This document shows positions 25,570 through 35,900 of a stretch of DNA of 64,000 nucleotides, in pieces (position 1 is the stretch's first letter; every line of letters begins with the position of its first letter). The notes under the pieces were generated by a model. That model ran no database searches. It saw nothing but the letters and a program-made list of their open reading frames with translations, and was not told where the DNA came from. The translations under genes and the position numbers were made by a program. The stretch comes from Lachnospiraceae bacterium AC2029. Lineage in GTDB: Bacteria > Bacillota > Clostridia > Lachnospirales > Lachnospiraceae. The DNA lies in contig JNLK01000001.1 of the NCBI GenBank assembly GCA_000703065.1, positions 1,364,001 through 1,428,000 of the forward strand, read 5' to 3'.

Positions 25570-26778
25570 TTATTTTGACCCACTGGCAATCGTTTGATAG
25601 GAGCCGTAGATCGGAGAAATAACCGCTACCATAATAAATCCGACCATTGCTGCCATAATAACAATCATCGCCGGCTCAAGCATAGCCACCAGTTTTTCAA
25701 TGGCGATCTCGGCATCATACTCCATCTGATCCGCGATAGAATTCAGCATACTATCAAGAGCGCCTGTTTCCTCTCCAACCGCCACGGATGACGGTAGTTT
25801 TTTCACAAATCCGTCAATAGATGCAAGGGCATCTGACAGTGGCTTACCGGCACGTATATCTGCAATCATATCATCGAACTGGCTCTCAATATATGAATTA
25901 CCAATTGTAGTTTTTGCAATCTGCAAGCAGGTCACTATGGGAATGCCGGCTGAATACATACTTGCCAGTGTTCGTGCAAATCTGGCAGTATAAATAATCT
26001 TTCTGAGTTTTCCAATCTTCGGAAGATGAATCTCCAGCTTATCAAGTTTAAGCCTTACCGGCGGAAGAGAAGAAACAATCTTCCAAATCATAAAGAGTAT
26101 CACCACTCCCAAGATCAAAAGATACCACTTACTTGACACAAAATCCGATATTCCCATCAGAATCTCTGTTGTCACCGGCAACGAATCCATCTGGGAAAAC
26201 ATGCTATCAAACTGCGGAAGGACAAACCCCATGATGATAATCAAAACCACGATGATCAGACCCACCAGGATTTTAGGATATGTCGTAGAACTCTTGACCT
26301 TCTGCTTCAGACGATATTCCTTACTGTAGTATTCCGCCATGTTCAACGCAGTAACATCCAAATTACCACCACTTTCTGCACTACGGAGCATATTAATCAA
26401 AAGTGTCGGAAACACTCCTCCCTGTTCCTCCATAGCATCTGATAATGTCATTCCTGACCGAACACTGCGAAGTATATCTGCATATAGTTTTCTTTCACCT
26501 TCTTTGATCGACTCGTCGTCCGACATGATCTGAAGGGCTTTTACCAGGGTAACACCGGCAGAAAGCAGGCGTCCAAGATTACGCGCAAAATCAGACACCG
26601 CATCATACTTTAGCTTCTTATGCACTGTCTTCCCCGAAGCGACCTCCTTGGAATCCACCAGAAGCATACCGTCACTCTTCAATTTTCCCTGAAGATCAGA
26701 CTCATCCTGGGCCTTCATGGATCCGGAAAGGATACGCCCTTCCTCATTTTGAGCCCGATACCGATACGTTACTGCCAT
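25570..26778 (-). CDS. pilC: Type IV pilus inner-membrane platform protein PilC/GspF
   Basis: A 402-residue polytopic protein. The N-terminal YRYRAQNEEGRILSGSMKAQDE and two T2SSF domains (FARNLGRLLSAGVTLVKALQIM and FARTLASMYSAGIPIVTCLQIA) with the helices LIIVVLIIIMGFVLPQFDSMF and VIMAAMVGFIMVAVISPIYG are standard. It couples PilB rotation to pilin insertion. It lies between the peptidase-like gene and the PilM-PilN fusion. Confidence 0.95.
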   Translation of the reverse strand: MAVTYRYRAQNEEGRILSGSMKAQDESDLQGKLKSDGMLLVDSKEVASGKTVHKKLKYDAVSDFARNLGRLLSAGVTLVKALQIMSDDESIKEGERKLYADILRSVRSGMTLSDAMEEQGGVFPTLLINMLRSAESGGNLDVTALNMAEYYSKEYRLKQKVKSSTTYPKILVGLIIVVLIIIMGFVLPQFDSMFSQMDSLPVTTEILMGISDFVSSKWYLLILGVVILFMIWKIVSSLPPVRLKLDKLEIHLPKIGKLRKIIYTARFARTLASMYSAGIPIVTCLQIAKTTIGNSYIESQFDDMIADIRAGKPLSDALASIDGFVKKLPSSVAVGEETGALDSMLNSIADQMEYDAEIAIEKLVAMLEPAMIVIMAAMVGFIMVAVISPIYGSYQTIASGSK

Positions 26779-26837
26779 ACTCTACCTCTTCTTTAAACAT
26801 TCTCCATTATTGACGCATTTTTATGCTGATAACCCAC

Positions 26838-26876
26838 GTCATTCCGAGCGTAGTGAAGAATCCCTAATCTTGTCAT
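26838..26876. repeat. Dispersed repeat that forms the 3' end of the prepilin peptidase gene
   Basis: gtcattccgagcgtagtgaa, then gaatccctaatcttgtcat, is a copy of the intergenic repeat family (compare gtcattctgag...cgaagaatct at 3852). Read on the minus strand it encodes the last residues RDSSLRSE and the stop codon of the peptidase-like gene. Confidence 0.75.
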
Positions 26877-27258
26877 ACAACACATAAAACATCACAGTCA
26901 AAAATGCTGACCCGAGAAACATCGGTATAGCAAGCCAATGAATACCAAACACAAGTGTCCACAACACAGCAAAAAAACCTCCTAGGATTTCCACAATCGT
27001 GTAACGTGCAGAAATCTTTGCACCACAATATCTACATTTTCCTCTAAGAGAAACCCAGGAAATAATAGGAACCAAATCCTTTGCTACCAAAGCGTGGCCA
27101 CAGGTAGTACACATGGACTTACCAAACGTAAACTGTTTATGTCGAGGCAACCGATAGATTATCACATTCAAGAAGGAGAATACACTTGCTCCTATGGCAA
27201 AAAAGATAATCTCGATAAATACCCGCGCCAATATGATCGTAAAGCTCAGCCAGTCCAT
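26839..27258 (-). CDS. Prepilin peptidase N-terminal domain only (catalytic domain missing)
   Basis: A 139-residue protein with the A24 peptidase N-terminal signature: GASVFSFLNVIIYRLPRHKQ, CTTCGHALVAKDLVPIISWV and GKCRYCGAKISARYTIVE, including both CxxC pairs. Full PilD/ComC enzymes have about 220-260 residues, with two catalytic aspartates in the C-terminal membrane domain. Here the reading frame runs into repeat DNA (26838-26876) at the point where the first Asp-containing helix should be, so neither Asp is present. Either the gene is a remnant or it keeps only an accessory role. Processing of the many prepilins would then need another peptidase elsewhere. Confidence 0.8.
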   Translation of the reverse strand: MDWLSFTIILARVFIEIIFFAIGASVFSFLNVIIYRLPRHKQFTFGKSMCTTCGHALVAKDLVPIISWVSLRGKCRYCGAKISARYTIVEILGGFFAVLWTLVFGIHWLAIPMFLGSAFLTVMFYVLYDKIRDSSLRSE

Positions 27259-27288
27259 TTCCTACCACCCTGCCAATCCCTGCTTCTG

Positions 27289-27738
27289 TCAGTCTTTAAC
27301 AGCGTCATCAAAATGATAAACGTTCATATGGTAATCTACATCCCAATACTCTGCACCCGCCTTCTTCTCAAAAACCACAAAGAAATGTCCATTTTCATAA
27401 GTCATCCCTGTAACTTCATGGTTTTTCACATTATAAGACGTGATTTTATAAATCCCTTGTGGCTTATATATCTGCTCCACAAGCCTCGGGACATCCTCCT
27501 CCAAGCCATTGGGGTTGGCGGGATTAAAAACAGTTTTATGCTGGGCATACATCTCGATATCTGCAGATTGGAGCGCCATGCGAGTATTCTTCGCCTCTCG
27601 TAGCACATCCTTTGCATCCGAACGTAGTTTGAACACGAAAAAGACAGCTGCACCAATGATCAGTGCGCCGATAACGATCCCCACAACCTTCAATATCTTT
27701 TGAAGGAGAAGATTAGACTGTTCCTTTTCACTCTTCAT
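27289..27738 (-). CDS. Small membrane-anchored pilus-locus protein, function unknown
   Basis: About 149 residues from the ATG at 27738 (AGGGGCAAGGT upstream; another ATG lies seven codons earlier). One helix (VVGIVIGALIIGAAVFFVFKL) is followed by an extracytoplasmic domain with no recognised motif (YAQHKTVFNPANPNG, VFEKKAGAEYWDVDYHMNVY). It lacks a GFTLVE cleavage site, so it is not a pilin. Its position inside the operon suggests a part of the assembly machine or a minor component. Confidence 0.6.
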   Translation of the reverse strand: MKSEKEQSNLLLQKILKVVGIVIGALIIGAAVFFVFKLRSDAKDVLREAKNTRMALQSADIEMYAQHKTVFNPANPNGLEEDVPRLVEQIYKPQGIYKITSYNVKNHEVTGMTYENGHFFVVFEKKAGAEYWDVDYHMNVYHFDDAVKD

Positions 27739-27878
27739 ACCTTGCCCCTTAGGATGCATTTAAGTCCCCACAGAAATGCATCATCTTGTATTATACCACA
27801 AGAAAAGCCGAACTTCCACAAAAGCCTTTTCTCCCCATCGTTTCCACCGCCCGTCTGAATTCCCCCGACCGGTGAAGA

Positions 27879-28538
27879 CTATTCCACATTGTACATTCGT
27901 ACAACACGGTAGGAATAGTAGTCCCCATACTTTGGACTCTTCACGTGAATGAACACAACCGTAACTCCCTTCCCATAACTTACCCGGGAAGAGGAAAAAC
28001 CAAACCGACTTGCAAGTGTCGAAGCATTTGCCCCACCCAGTTGATCACCGCGAACAAAATACAACTCTTCCAGTGAATATCCATTATAGACGCCTCGATC
28101 AAACTTCCACGTGGTCGCTTCACGGCTCTTATCTGGGTGCAAAACATCCTGGAATGTAAAATAATCAAGCAATAACTCCCCATTAACCGCATGAATCTTC
28201 AACCTTGTATCCGTCCGATCATTCAGTGTAAGGCTTGTAAAATCACTGGCATAATCCGGATTCTCCGGATGTTCCTCTTCATTACCGTCAGTACCGGTAA
28301 CTGTTTGCTCATAATACTTCGCGCCCTCAATCTCAGACGCAACCTTCTCCATAATAATATCCGTAACTTGCTTGGAATAGGTTTCACCCTTCACGTTATA
28401 ATACTGATTTGTGATCATCCCAATGATTGCAGCGGCAGCTGCAAGGAAGATTCCCAACAGTGCAAACGTTACGATAATTTCAACCAGCGTGGTTCCTGCA
28501 TTCCTGCACTTATTATGTTTAGAGGATCTTTTTTTCAT
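27879..28538 (-). CDS. Minor pseudopilin
   Basis: A 219-residue prepilin with leader MKKRSSKHNKCRNAG before TTLVEIIVTFALLGIFLAAA; Glu5 is present and Thr replaces Phe at +1. The C-terminal domain is about 170 residues (LEELYFVRGDQLGG, YGDYYSYRVVRMYNVE). GGAGGATCAATAGT precedes the ATG at 28538, one base from the stop of the preceding pseudopilin gene. It probably sits at the fibre tip or primes assembly, as for PilV/W/X and GspH-K proteins. Confidence 0.8.
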   Translation of the reverse strand: MKKRSSKHNKCRNAGTTLVEIIVTFALLGIFLAAAAAIIGMITNQYYNVKGETYSKQVTDIIMEKVASEIEGAKYYEQTVTGTDGNEEEHPENPDYASDFTSLTLNDRTDTRLKIHAVNGELLLDYFTFQDVLHPDKSREATTWKFDRGVYNGYSLEELYFVRGDQLGGANASTLASRFGFSSSRVSYGKGVTVVFIHVKSPKYGDYYSYRVVRMYNVE

Positions 28539-28539
28539 A

Positions 28540-29103
28540 CTATTGATCCTCCTTATGAACAAATCTGAGAGCCTTCGGAATAAGAATTTTCTCCTGAGTC
28601 TCACCGTCCGTAGGAAGATAAGCATATGTTACTGCTTCGATCTGATAGAGCGAGATCCACAGTTTCTCCTGCGCGGTCTTTGCATTCTCTATTTGTTGAT
28701 CCGTCGCATTTGCCAGATTGGGATTAATCACATCATAATACGCTTCGCCAGCCGTTCCAAAATTGGCTTCATCTGTATCCTTACTCAAGGACAGGTAAAA
28801 CAAGGGCTCATTATCTTTAGTATGAAAGGATGTAATGGAAATACGATTTGCACTATTATCCGCATCCGGAACATTGTTCTGATTATACATCTGCTCCCCA
28901 AAGGAAACTACTGCCTGACTTGTATCATGTGCGCGCATCCGAAGTATGTTGCAGAAGGAAATGATTCCATACAGAATACCAAGCACGATCATGAGCACAG
29001 TAAAAGCCACCAGCGTCTCCACCATGGTGACACCCTGGTTGTTTGATAGTTTTATCTTCACCTGAGTCATGTTCTTTTGCCCGTTACATTCTTTCCTTTT
29101 CAT
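28540..29103 (-). CDS. Minor pseudopilin
   Basis: A 187-residue product from the ATG at 29103 (GAGGTGGCGG). The leader ends NNQG before VTMVETLVAFTVLMIVLGILYGI, with Glu5 as required. The long leader (24 residues) may be real, or translation may begin at a later ATG (leader of 13). The soluble domain has no known motif. Part of the tip-complex gene set with its two neighbours. Confidence 0.75.
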   Translation of the reverse strand: MKRKECNGQKNMTQVKIKLSNNQGVTMVETLVAFTVLMIVLGILYGIISFCNILRMRAHDTSQAVVSFGEQMYNQNNVPDADNSANRISITSFHTKDNEPLFYLSLSKDTDEANFGTAGEAYYDVINPNLANATDQQIENAKTAQEKLWISLYQIEAVTYAYLPTDGETQEKILIPKALRFVHKEDQ

Positions 29104-29136
29104 CCGCCACCTCATAAATGAGTTTCAACCTTATCA

Positions 29137-29919
29137 TCATTCTCTTCCGGCATACTTCCACACCCATTTTTCTGTCAAGTTGATTGGTGAAGTCTGCTCT
29201 GTTCCGGTCGAAAAACTGATAGGATTGTATGTATCTACTCCCGCCATCATATTCAGAACCTTGCGTTCCCTCTCCACAGTTATTTCCTCCAGCGTAAGTG
29301 TGTACTGATTCTTTATTACATAGGACTGACTGGCCGTTTCACAGATCACTTCCACATACAGTCGAATTCCCGACTTGGATTTTCTGAGGTCTGCAACATC
29401 CACCTCATCCGAATGAGCTGTTATCGGAACGCTCCCCTCCGGAAGCATCCAGTAAACACATAACTTCACACTTCCCGGATATCCATCCATAGAGTTCAAT
29501 GCATCCTCTGCATTCGCCGGAATAGCTGTATTAAAGTAATTATCCGAATAATTCACCCTCATGTCAAAATAGCGAAAGGCATCCTTCTCACTATGACCTG
29601 TCCCTGTGTAATTCGGATCGTAGTATGGCCATGTCCCTTCCTGACAGATATTAAACCTCACATATCGCCATAGCTCCGCCGACTCCGCATTCGTGCCGGT
29701 AAGTTCTGTGGTAATTGCAGTGCTAAGTGAATTCGCTGCCTCAGAATTCTTCTTGCTGGCCGCTTTCTTGTTTTGAGAAGAATAAAGAGTATAGGTGACA
29801 AGCACAAGGGAAAGTGTAAACACCATAAGAATACCTATGATGATGACTGCCACCATCAAGGCCGCTCCCCGATTGTTCCCTTTTCCCGGGTATGCATTTT
29901 TTCCATTGTTCTTTCTCAT
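29137..29919 (-). CDS. PilX/GspK-like minor component
   Basis: About 260 residues from the ATG at 29919. The N-terminus reads KGNNRGAALMVAVIIIGILMVFTLSLVLV, the PilX/GspK pattern ('rGxALlvvl') in which Glu5 is missing; such subunits sit at the very tip of the pilus. A polar soluble domain follows, with no known motif. It lies between the giant GLUG gene and the two minor pseudopilins, a usual order for minor-pilin clusters. An alternative GTG start lies seven codons upstream. Confidence 0.65.
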   Translation of the reverse strand: MRKNNGKNAYPGKGNNRGAALMVAVIIIGILMVFTLSLVLVTYTLYSSQNKKAASKKNSEAANSLSTAITTELTGTNAESAELWRYVRFNICQEGTWPYYDPNYTGTGHSEKDAFRYFDMRVNYSDNYFNTAIPANAEDALNSMDGYPGSVKLCVYWMLPEGSVPITAHSDEVDVADLRKSKSGIRLYVEVICETASQSYVIKNQYTLTLEEITVERERKVLNMMAGVDTYNPISFSTGTEQTSPINLTEKWVWKYAGRE

Positions 29920-29963
29920 GCGCTTGTCTCCGGTCACCACTCAATCATGTCAATTCATCGCGG

Positions 29964-32900
29964 TCATGGTTCATCTACAAATTTACTGTTCTTCTGTCCC
30001 GTTTCATCCTTCAAAAACTGCAATAGTTTCTTATCCAGATTACCAAACACTGCCAAACGGCTTTCCATCGTATTCTGTGTATCCAGAAGTGACGCCTTCT
30101 TTGTAACCTTTCCTCCGGAATACTCTCCAAGTCCGGGCATCAGGACATCATTTTGGAATTCGCCATTTCTCTTGTAAATGAAATGATAGGATTCATGTGT
30201 CTGCCCCTCCTGAACATACAATTGCTTAGACCAGGTATCGACCTCGGTATTAATAGTATCCAATTTCCAAAGATTTGCATTTCCCGTGGATGACGGAACC
30301 AGTGATACACCATCCACATATTGATTTGCAATCGGTGTAAATCCGCTGATCGCATCACCGGATGCTGTGTCAGATCCTGTTGAAGTTTCAGATGCAAATA
30401 CCTTCTCAACCTCATTCTGAATGTAGGTAACTCCCGCAATTCCGTAATAGAACGCATTTTCATCATCATTTGCAACCGGATTAAACTCTATTCTGATGTT
30501 CACTGGCTTGATCGCGTCGTTATTATTGTCTGTTCCAAACAGAACCGTATCACTGAATTTCTGAACTGTACTATATCCTGTCGAATCCAGATAGATCATT
30601 CTCTGATTCTGTGCCGTCCTCTTTTGTCCGAACCGATCATAGAATGTCAGTGTCACAAGATAACGATAATAACAATCCTCAGATTGAGAATCACGGTAAT
30701 AATTCAGGTTGTACAAATACAGCTTGATTCCACTGGCATTCAGACCAGTCGAAGGTCGATTAATGTCAATATCAATGTATGGCGTTCTGCTGTCTCCATA
30801 CGCATCAAATACCGAATATTTCAGATTACCATTATCCTTATTCTCATCATAGTATGTTTCGAGCCAGTTTCCAAATGTCGAGTCTTCCGTTCTTGTTGCA
30901 TTGCTGACAGGATAAAGATTCGATGTCCAGGTAACAGAGTCATTCGGCTTCTTGTCATAAATCTGAAGATCATATGCCCAGTCCTTCGAATGATCATCGT
31001 AGACTACTTCTTGCAGTTTATTGGAACTGAACATATCAGAAGCCGGGTCCGATCCTCCGATAATAGTCGCCTTTACCTGATTGGATGTACTGCCAGGCAC
31101 CACCTGTCCTCCGGAATAGTTCTGTGGGAACTGCTCTTTGTCTGCTTCACCAACCATATAGTGCTTTCCGTCAGAATCTGACCAGAAGACACTGTACAGC
31201 GGTAAACTGATCGTATCCGTCGAACCACTTACGCCGGCGCCCAACATAGCCTCATAATCATCCTTGCCAGCCCAGATCCGAACGCCTGTCACACTCCAGT
31301 CAGAGGGGATCTGGAAGGTATCATAGAGCCGAGCCTCAGTCTGCTTCACTCCATGCGCGACCTTACGATTAAAGGTATGCTGCTTTGAAATATTGGACGA
31401 ATCTTTATATGAGAACGTCAAATGATACTGATAAGCCTGGTTTGTAGCAACACCCGAATACCAGTAAACCGTAAAGTCCTTCATATTTACCCCTTCAGGT
31501 TCATCCTGACCTTTATGCACGGTAAAATTCAGGTCATACGCTTTGGTTCCCGACTGTGTCCACTCATTTTTGCTGATTGTGAAACACTTCACATTTTCAG
31601 CATCTATGCCGTCCGCGAGATTCAGGAATCTCCATCCGCTGTTTTCCGGTTTATTCATCAGTGTTTTCAAATAACCATCTGTTGCCACCGTATAATAAAC
31701 CGATCCATAATTCTTTACTTTTCCCAGATCAGCATTATTCGCCGCATACGGTTGTTCACCATAGAGGAAAAAGTTCCTTGTCAGATTATCCGAATCCATA
31801 GGCGCTATAGGATCATCCGTAAGGTCTGCGCCGAGTCCTCCTGCTTCTGCATTCGCGTAAACCCTCGCCGCTTCTTCCCCGGTAATACCATACTGCACAC
31901 CAGGTCCGTAATTCCTACAATACGTAATCACTCCACGTCGGTCCGTACTATATACGATACCCGCGCTGTCCTTTCCGACTGCATCCCCGGACTCAGTCAG
32001 ATTAATATCTCCCAGATTGACGCAACTGGTCACCATTGGCGATCCGGTTGACAAGCCAGAAGTTGCAACACCGGCTATTCCCGCTGAAACATCCGCCCCC
32101 AGGATTCTACCACGATTTTCGGAGTAACGGATATCCGAACTACCACCAAGTGCACCCGCAATTCCCGCAGCAACCTTCGCTTTGATCGTTGCACGATTTG
32201 AGCAGAAAAATATCACACCATAGTTGCTGCCATCGGTATGTATCGTTCCGTTTACACCCGTAAATGCACCTACCCCTTGAATCGTTCCGGAGGAGGAATA
32301 ATCAAAGTTTGTATTATTGATACAATAATCGATATAATCTGTATTATTCGTATAGTCGTTTGTTCCGCTTGCTTTCTTTGTCTGACCAACGATCTGTCCT
32401 GCATTCACCTCCGTCAGCCCGCCAAGCCATGTCGCCTGATCCGCCGCGTAGTAAGGTGTTGCGTCATCTACGTATGGTGCTCCGATCGCATTTCCACATT
32501 TTACAAGAATCATACCCTTCGGAACCCGTCCAATAACACCGCCAAGATATGAATACGAAGATTCCTTATCAGTCATTTCGGCCACATTTGTTACCGCACC
32601 CGTCGTACGGATGCTGGCTCCGTTTACAAATCCGGTAACCGCAAGGTTCTTCGAACGGTCAGGAGAAAAACCGAAGAGACCGCCGGCAAATATCTTTGCC
32701 TGAATAATTCCTGTCACCGAGGTTGTTCCCGCCGAGTAGTTATTGAAAGTGATCGAAATGTCCTTTGTCCCTACTCCGACAATATCGGTGTTGGACATCA
32801 CCGAGTTGAATGCATCCTGATATGGCTGCTCAGCAATAGTTTCAGCCATGGATCGAAGCTGACTATTTGTCGAATTGGTCCCTGTAAATGCATTTAACTT

Positions 32901-35900
32901 CGTACCTGCAAATAGCCCTGCAACTCCGCCCGAGAAAGCATCCGCCTCAACCTTTACATCCGTTCCAAGTCGTACATTTCCATTTGCTACCTCGGCTAAA
33001 GCGATGTTCGGATCATCCACTCGACCGACAGCTCCATAAAGCCCTCCGGCAAAATAAGCAGAATTAATGTCCATATCCTGTACTACGATCGTGGATCCGG
33101 AATTGAATACCCGATCCACAACACCCGCTACGCCGCCGGTATAAACCACTCCCAAAACCTGTATCCGGTCATCGTCCTGAAGATCGGTAGAAATACTAAT
33201 ACTACGTTGGGAATTGCCAGGGTTAATAAGGCCAAAGAGGCCTCCGACTCCGTACCTTCCGGCCACCCTAAACGGAACAGAAATTGCATCCTTTAGTGTG
33301 ATCGATGGTCCCAAAATATCCTTATGTAGAAAATCTCCACAGATGCCTCCAACCCCGTCACGGCCGACAACCAAAAGCCCTTTGGTATCACTTCCGCTAT
33401 CATCTCCGACAAAAGGATACGTATTCTTCAGAACCGACCACTTCGAATCAGATGTATGACCGACCACACCACCTACATAGTCCTGGCCGAAAACAATTGC
33501 ATCCACCCTGGAACTACAATTCTCAGTTCCGTCATCATTCATCCAATCAAAACCAACACTATGTCCTATAATACCACCAACGCAATTGCCGCCGTATGCA
33601 GATTGCTCGAGCACATCCGACTGCAATGCCTTTGCATCCAATGAATAAAGATTTGTACCAGAAGAGGTGATCAACTTCATCGCCAGTTTCTTTACCGCCT
33701 GCGACTGAATATTATCCGCATTAATAAACGGCAAACGGGTAACACCGTAAATCCCTCCGATGCAACCAAAACCATTCAAAGGATCCATGGGTTTGTCGGA
33801 CTTCTTGCCAAGGACAACCGCTGTATTCAGCATATCCCTGCCGGCTATAAACTGTGTATAATCTTTACTATAGGTATCCACATCAACATACTGAGACGGT
33901 ATAGAAGCCCCCACACTGGACGGATTCCAGATTGAAAACGCCTGCTGGGATTTATCACCGATTCCGGTTCCCCCAGCGATTCCTCCGACGTACTTCTCTC
34001 CAATCACATTATTATAATTCACAACGGCATAGTTAGCCTCGTCCGAAGCCTTCAGATAAATACTATTATCCGAACAGCCAAAGAGGCCACCCACATAGGT
34101 TTTTCCACTTACATAAACATCCGGCGCTCCATCCTCCCAAAGGGCATCCTCCGGCGCCTGAACGCATCCCTTTACATACGCGTACCTAAGGTAACCTACC
34201 AAACCTCCCACATAATAATCATACATATGCGCAGTTTCCTGCAGCCCCTTATAGTAGCTGTCACAGTTATCAATCTCAATATAACTGAACGATCCCCGGA
34301 AGAACCCATACTCCTCATATTGCTTCAATGGACTCTTTCCATCTGACGCTCCGATTCGAAGTGAACGATGATCAGCAATATAGCCATCCATGGCAACACC
34401 GGCGATCCCTCCAATGAAACAACATTTCGATTTCTGCCGACCATCCGTCTGATACTTTGCTCCGTATCCCAGGATAAGATCGCCATGAACCAAACCACGG
34501 TTACTGCAATTTTCAATGGTAATCTTCCCTACTCTTGCAACTCTGGCTCCCGTCATAGATGTATTATTGTCCGAAATAAAATATCTATCATGATAATAGT
34601 AATATCGCGGGTTAGTGAACTCAGAATCACCTTGATTTCCGTCATAATAGAATGCCGCGTAGCTCTTTTCCTGGTTACTCTCTCCAATAAAGTGCGTATA
34701 CGCACGGCCGACGATTCCTCCAACATTCTCCAGGCCGGAAACCTCTCCGAAATTCTTCATTCCGGAGATCGTCACATCCTCTTTCGCAGTATTTGTCTCA
34801 CTATCTGTTACAATATAGGATTCTCTTCCTATAATACCTCCGACATCCGTACGTCCGTTAACCTTACTGCCCTCACCCAGAGTCAGATTAGCGATATAGC
34901 CCAGGTTATTCCCGGCAAACCCTCCAACCATATTGGTTGCAAGAAGCTTATCAACACTATTTTCCTTCCCTGCTATATAGGATTCTTCAAACCCTCTGAC
35001 TGTATGATAAGAAAGCGTGATATTACTGATCGTACCAAGATTTTCAGCAAATAGCCCAAGAGGAAGTGCTCCTCCTCTAAGCAGATGCGATCTGACGCTC
35101 AGAGTAGCTGTATCCTCTGCTCCACGATCATTTCCGTAAGTCGCCATTCCCAGGATGTTTTGATTTGTAATATCTCCTGACAGGAATTTTGCTCTCGAAT
35201 AATTCACTTTATTCAGCTCTGTATTATCAAATACATCATCATAAACGCCATAAGCAATATTGGCTGCAAGGGAAACGGTCACATTACTGATGGAATAACT
35301 ATCAAGCTCATTCCCGTCCTCATCCTTTGCACCATAAGCAGCCGCCTGCGTAAAGGTATCACCCTTTCCAAGGCAGCGGAAACCAGGGAACGGCATATTT
35401 GCCGTTTTCACTCCTGTGGAACCTGTTGCTTTATTTTCTCCGTCATAGTCTATACCGGACGCTTTTCTCTCTGTAAGATTAAAGCTGGCATCATAAGAAT
35501 TCAGGAAGTAATTATGCTCTGCACCTGTGGTCTTGCCTACAAAGGAATTCCAATCAATATCTGCAGTCAGACAAAATACATTATCCTTGGATCCGGTCCT
35601 CTTACACTCTGTCTCATAGCGCATATTATAGAGGTGGCGTCCATTTTGAATTTCAAAACCACGTTTCTCCACGGTTACAGTCGCAGTTTCTCCTGCACCC
35701 TCTTCTCCATTTGATTCCACCTGCTTTGTTTCGCTCTTCATTTCGTAGGAAGCAAATGTGGTACATTCACCGCAATTTCCGGAATTCCCGTTCTTGCTGT
35801 ATAGTTCCAAATGAGTGATATATCCGGTCGGAGCCTCTCCCGAAACACCCTCATATCTAGAACTGTTGATTTCAACCGATTCTGTTGTTGCATTCGGATT

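Noticed and set aside
34325-35054. Plus-strand frames within the GLUG giant gene as separate genes.
   Set aside because: They have no ribosome binding sites and contradict the long continuous repeat protein on the other strand.
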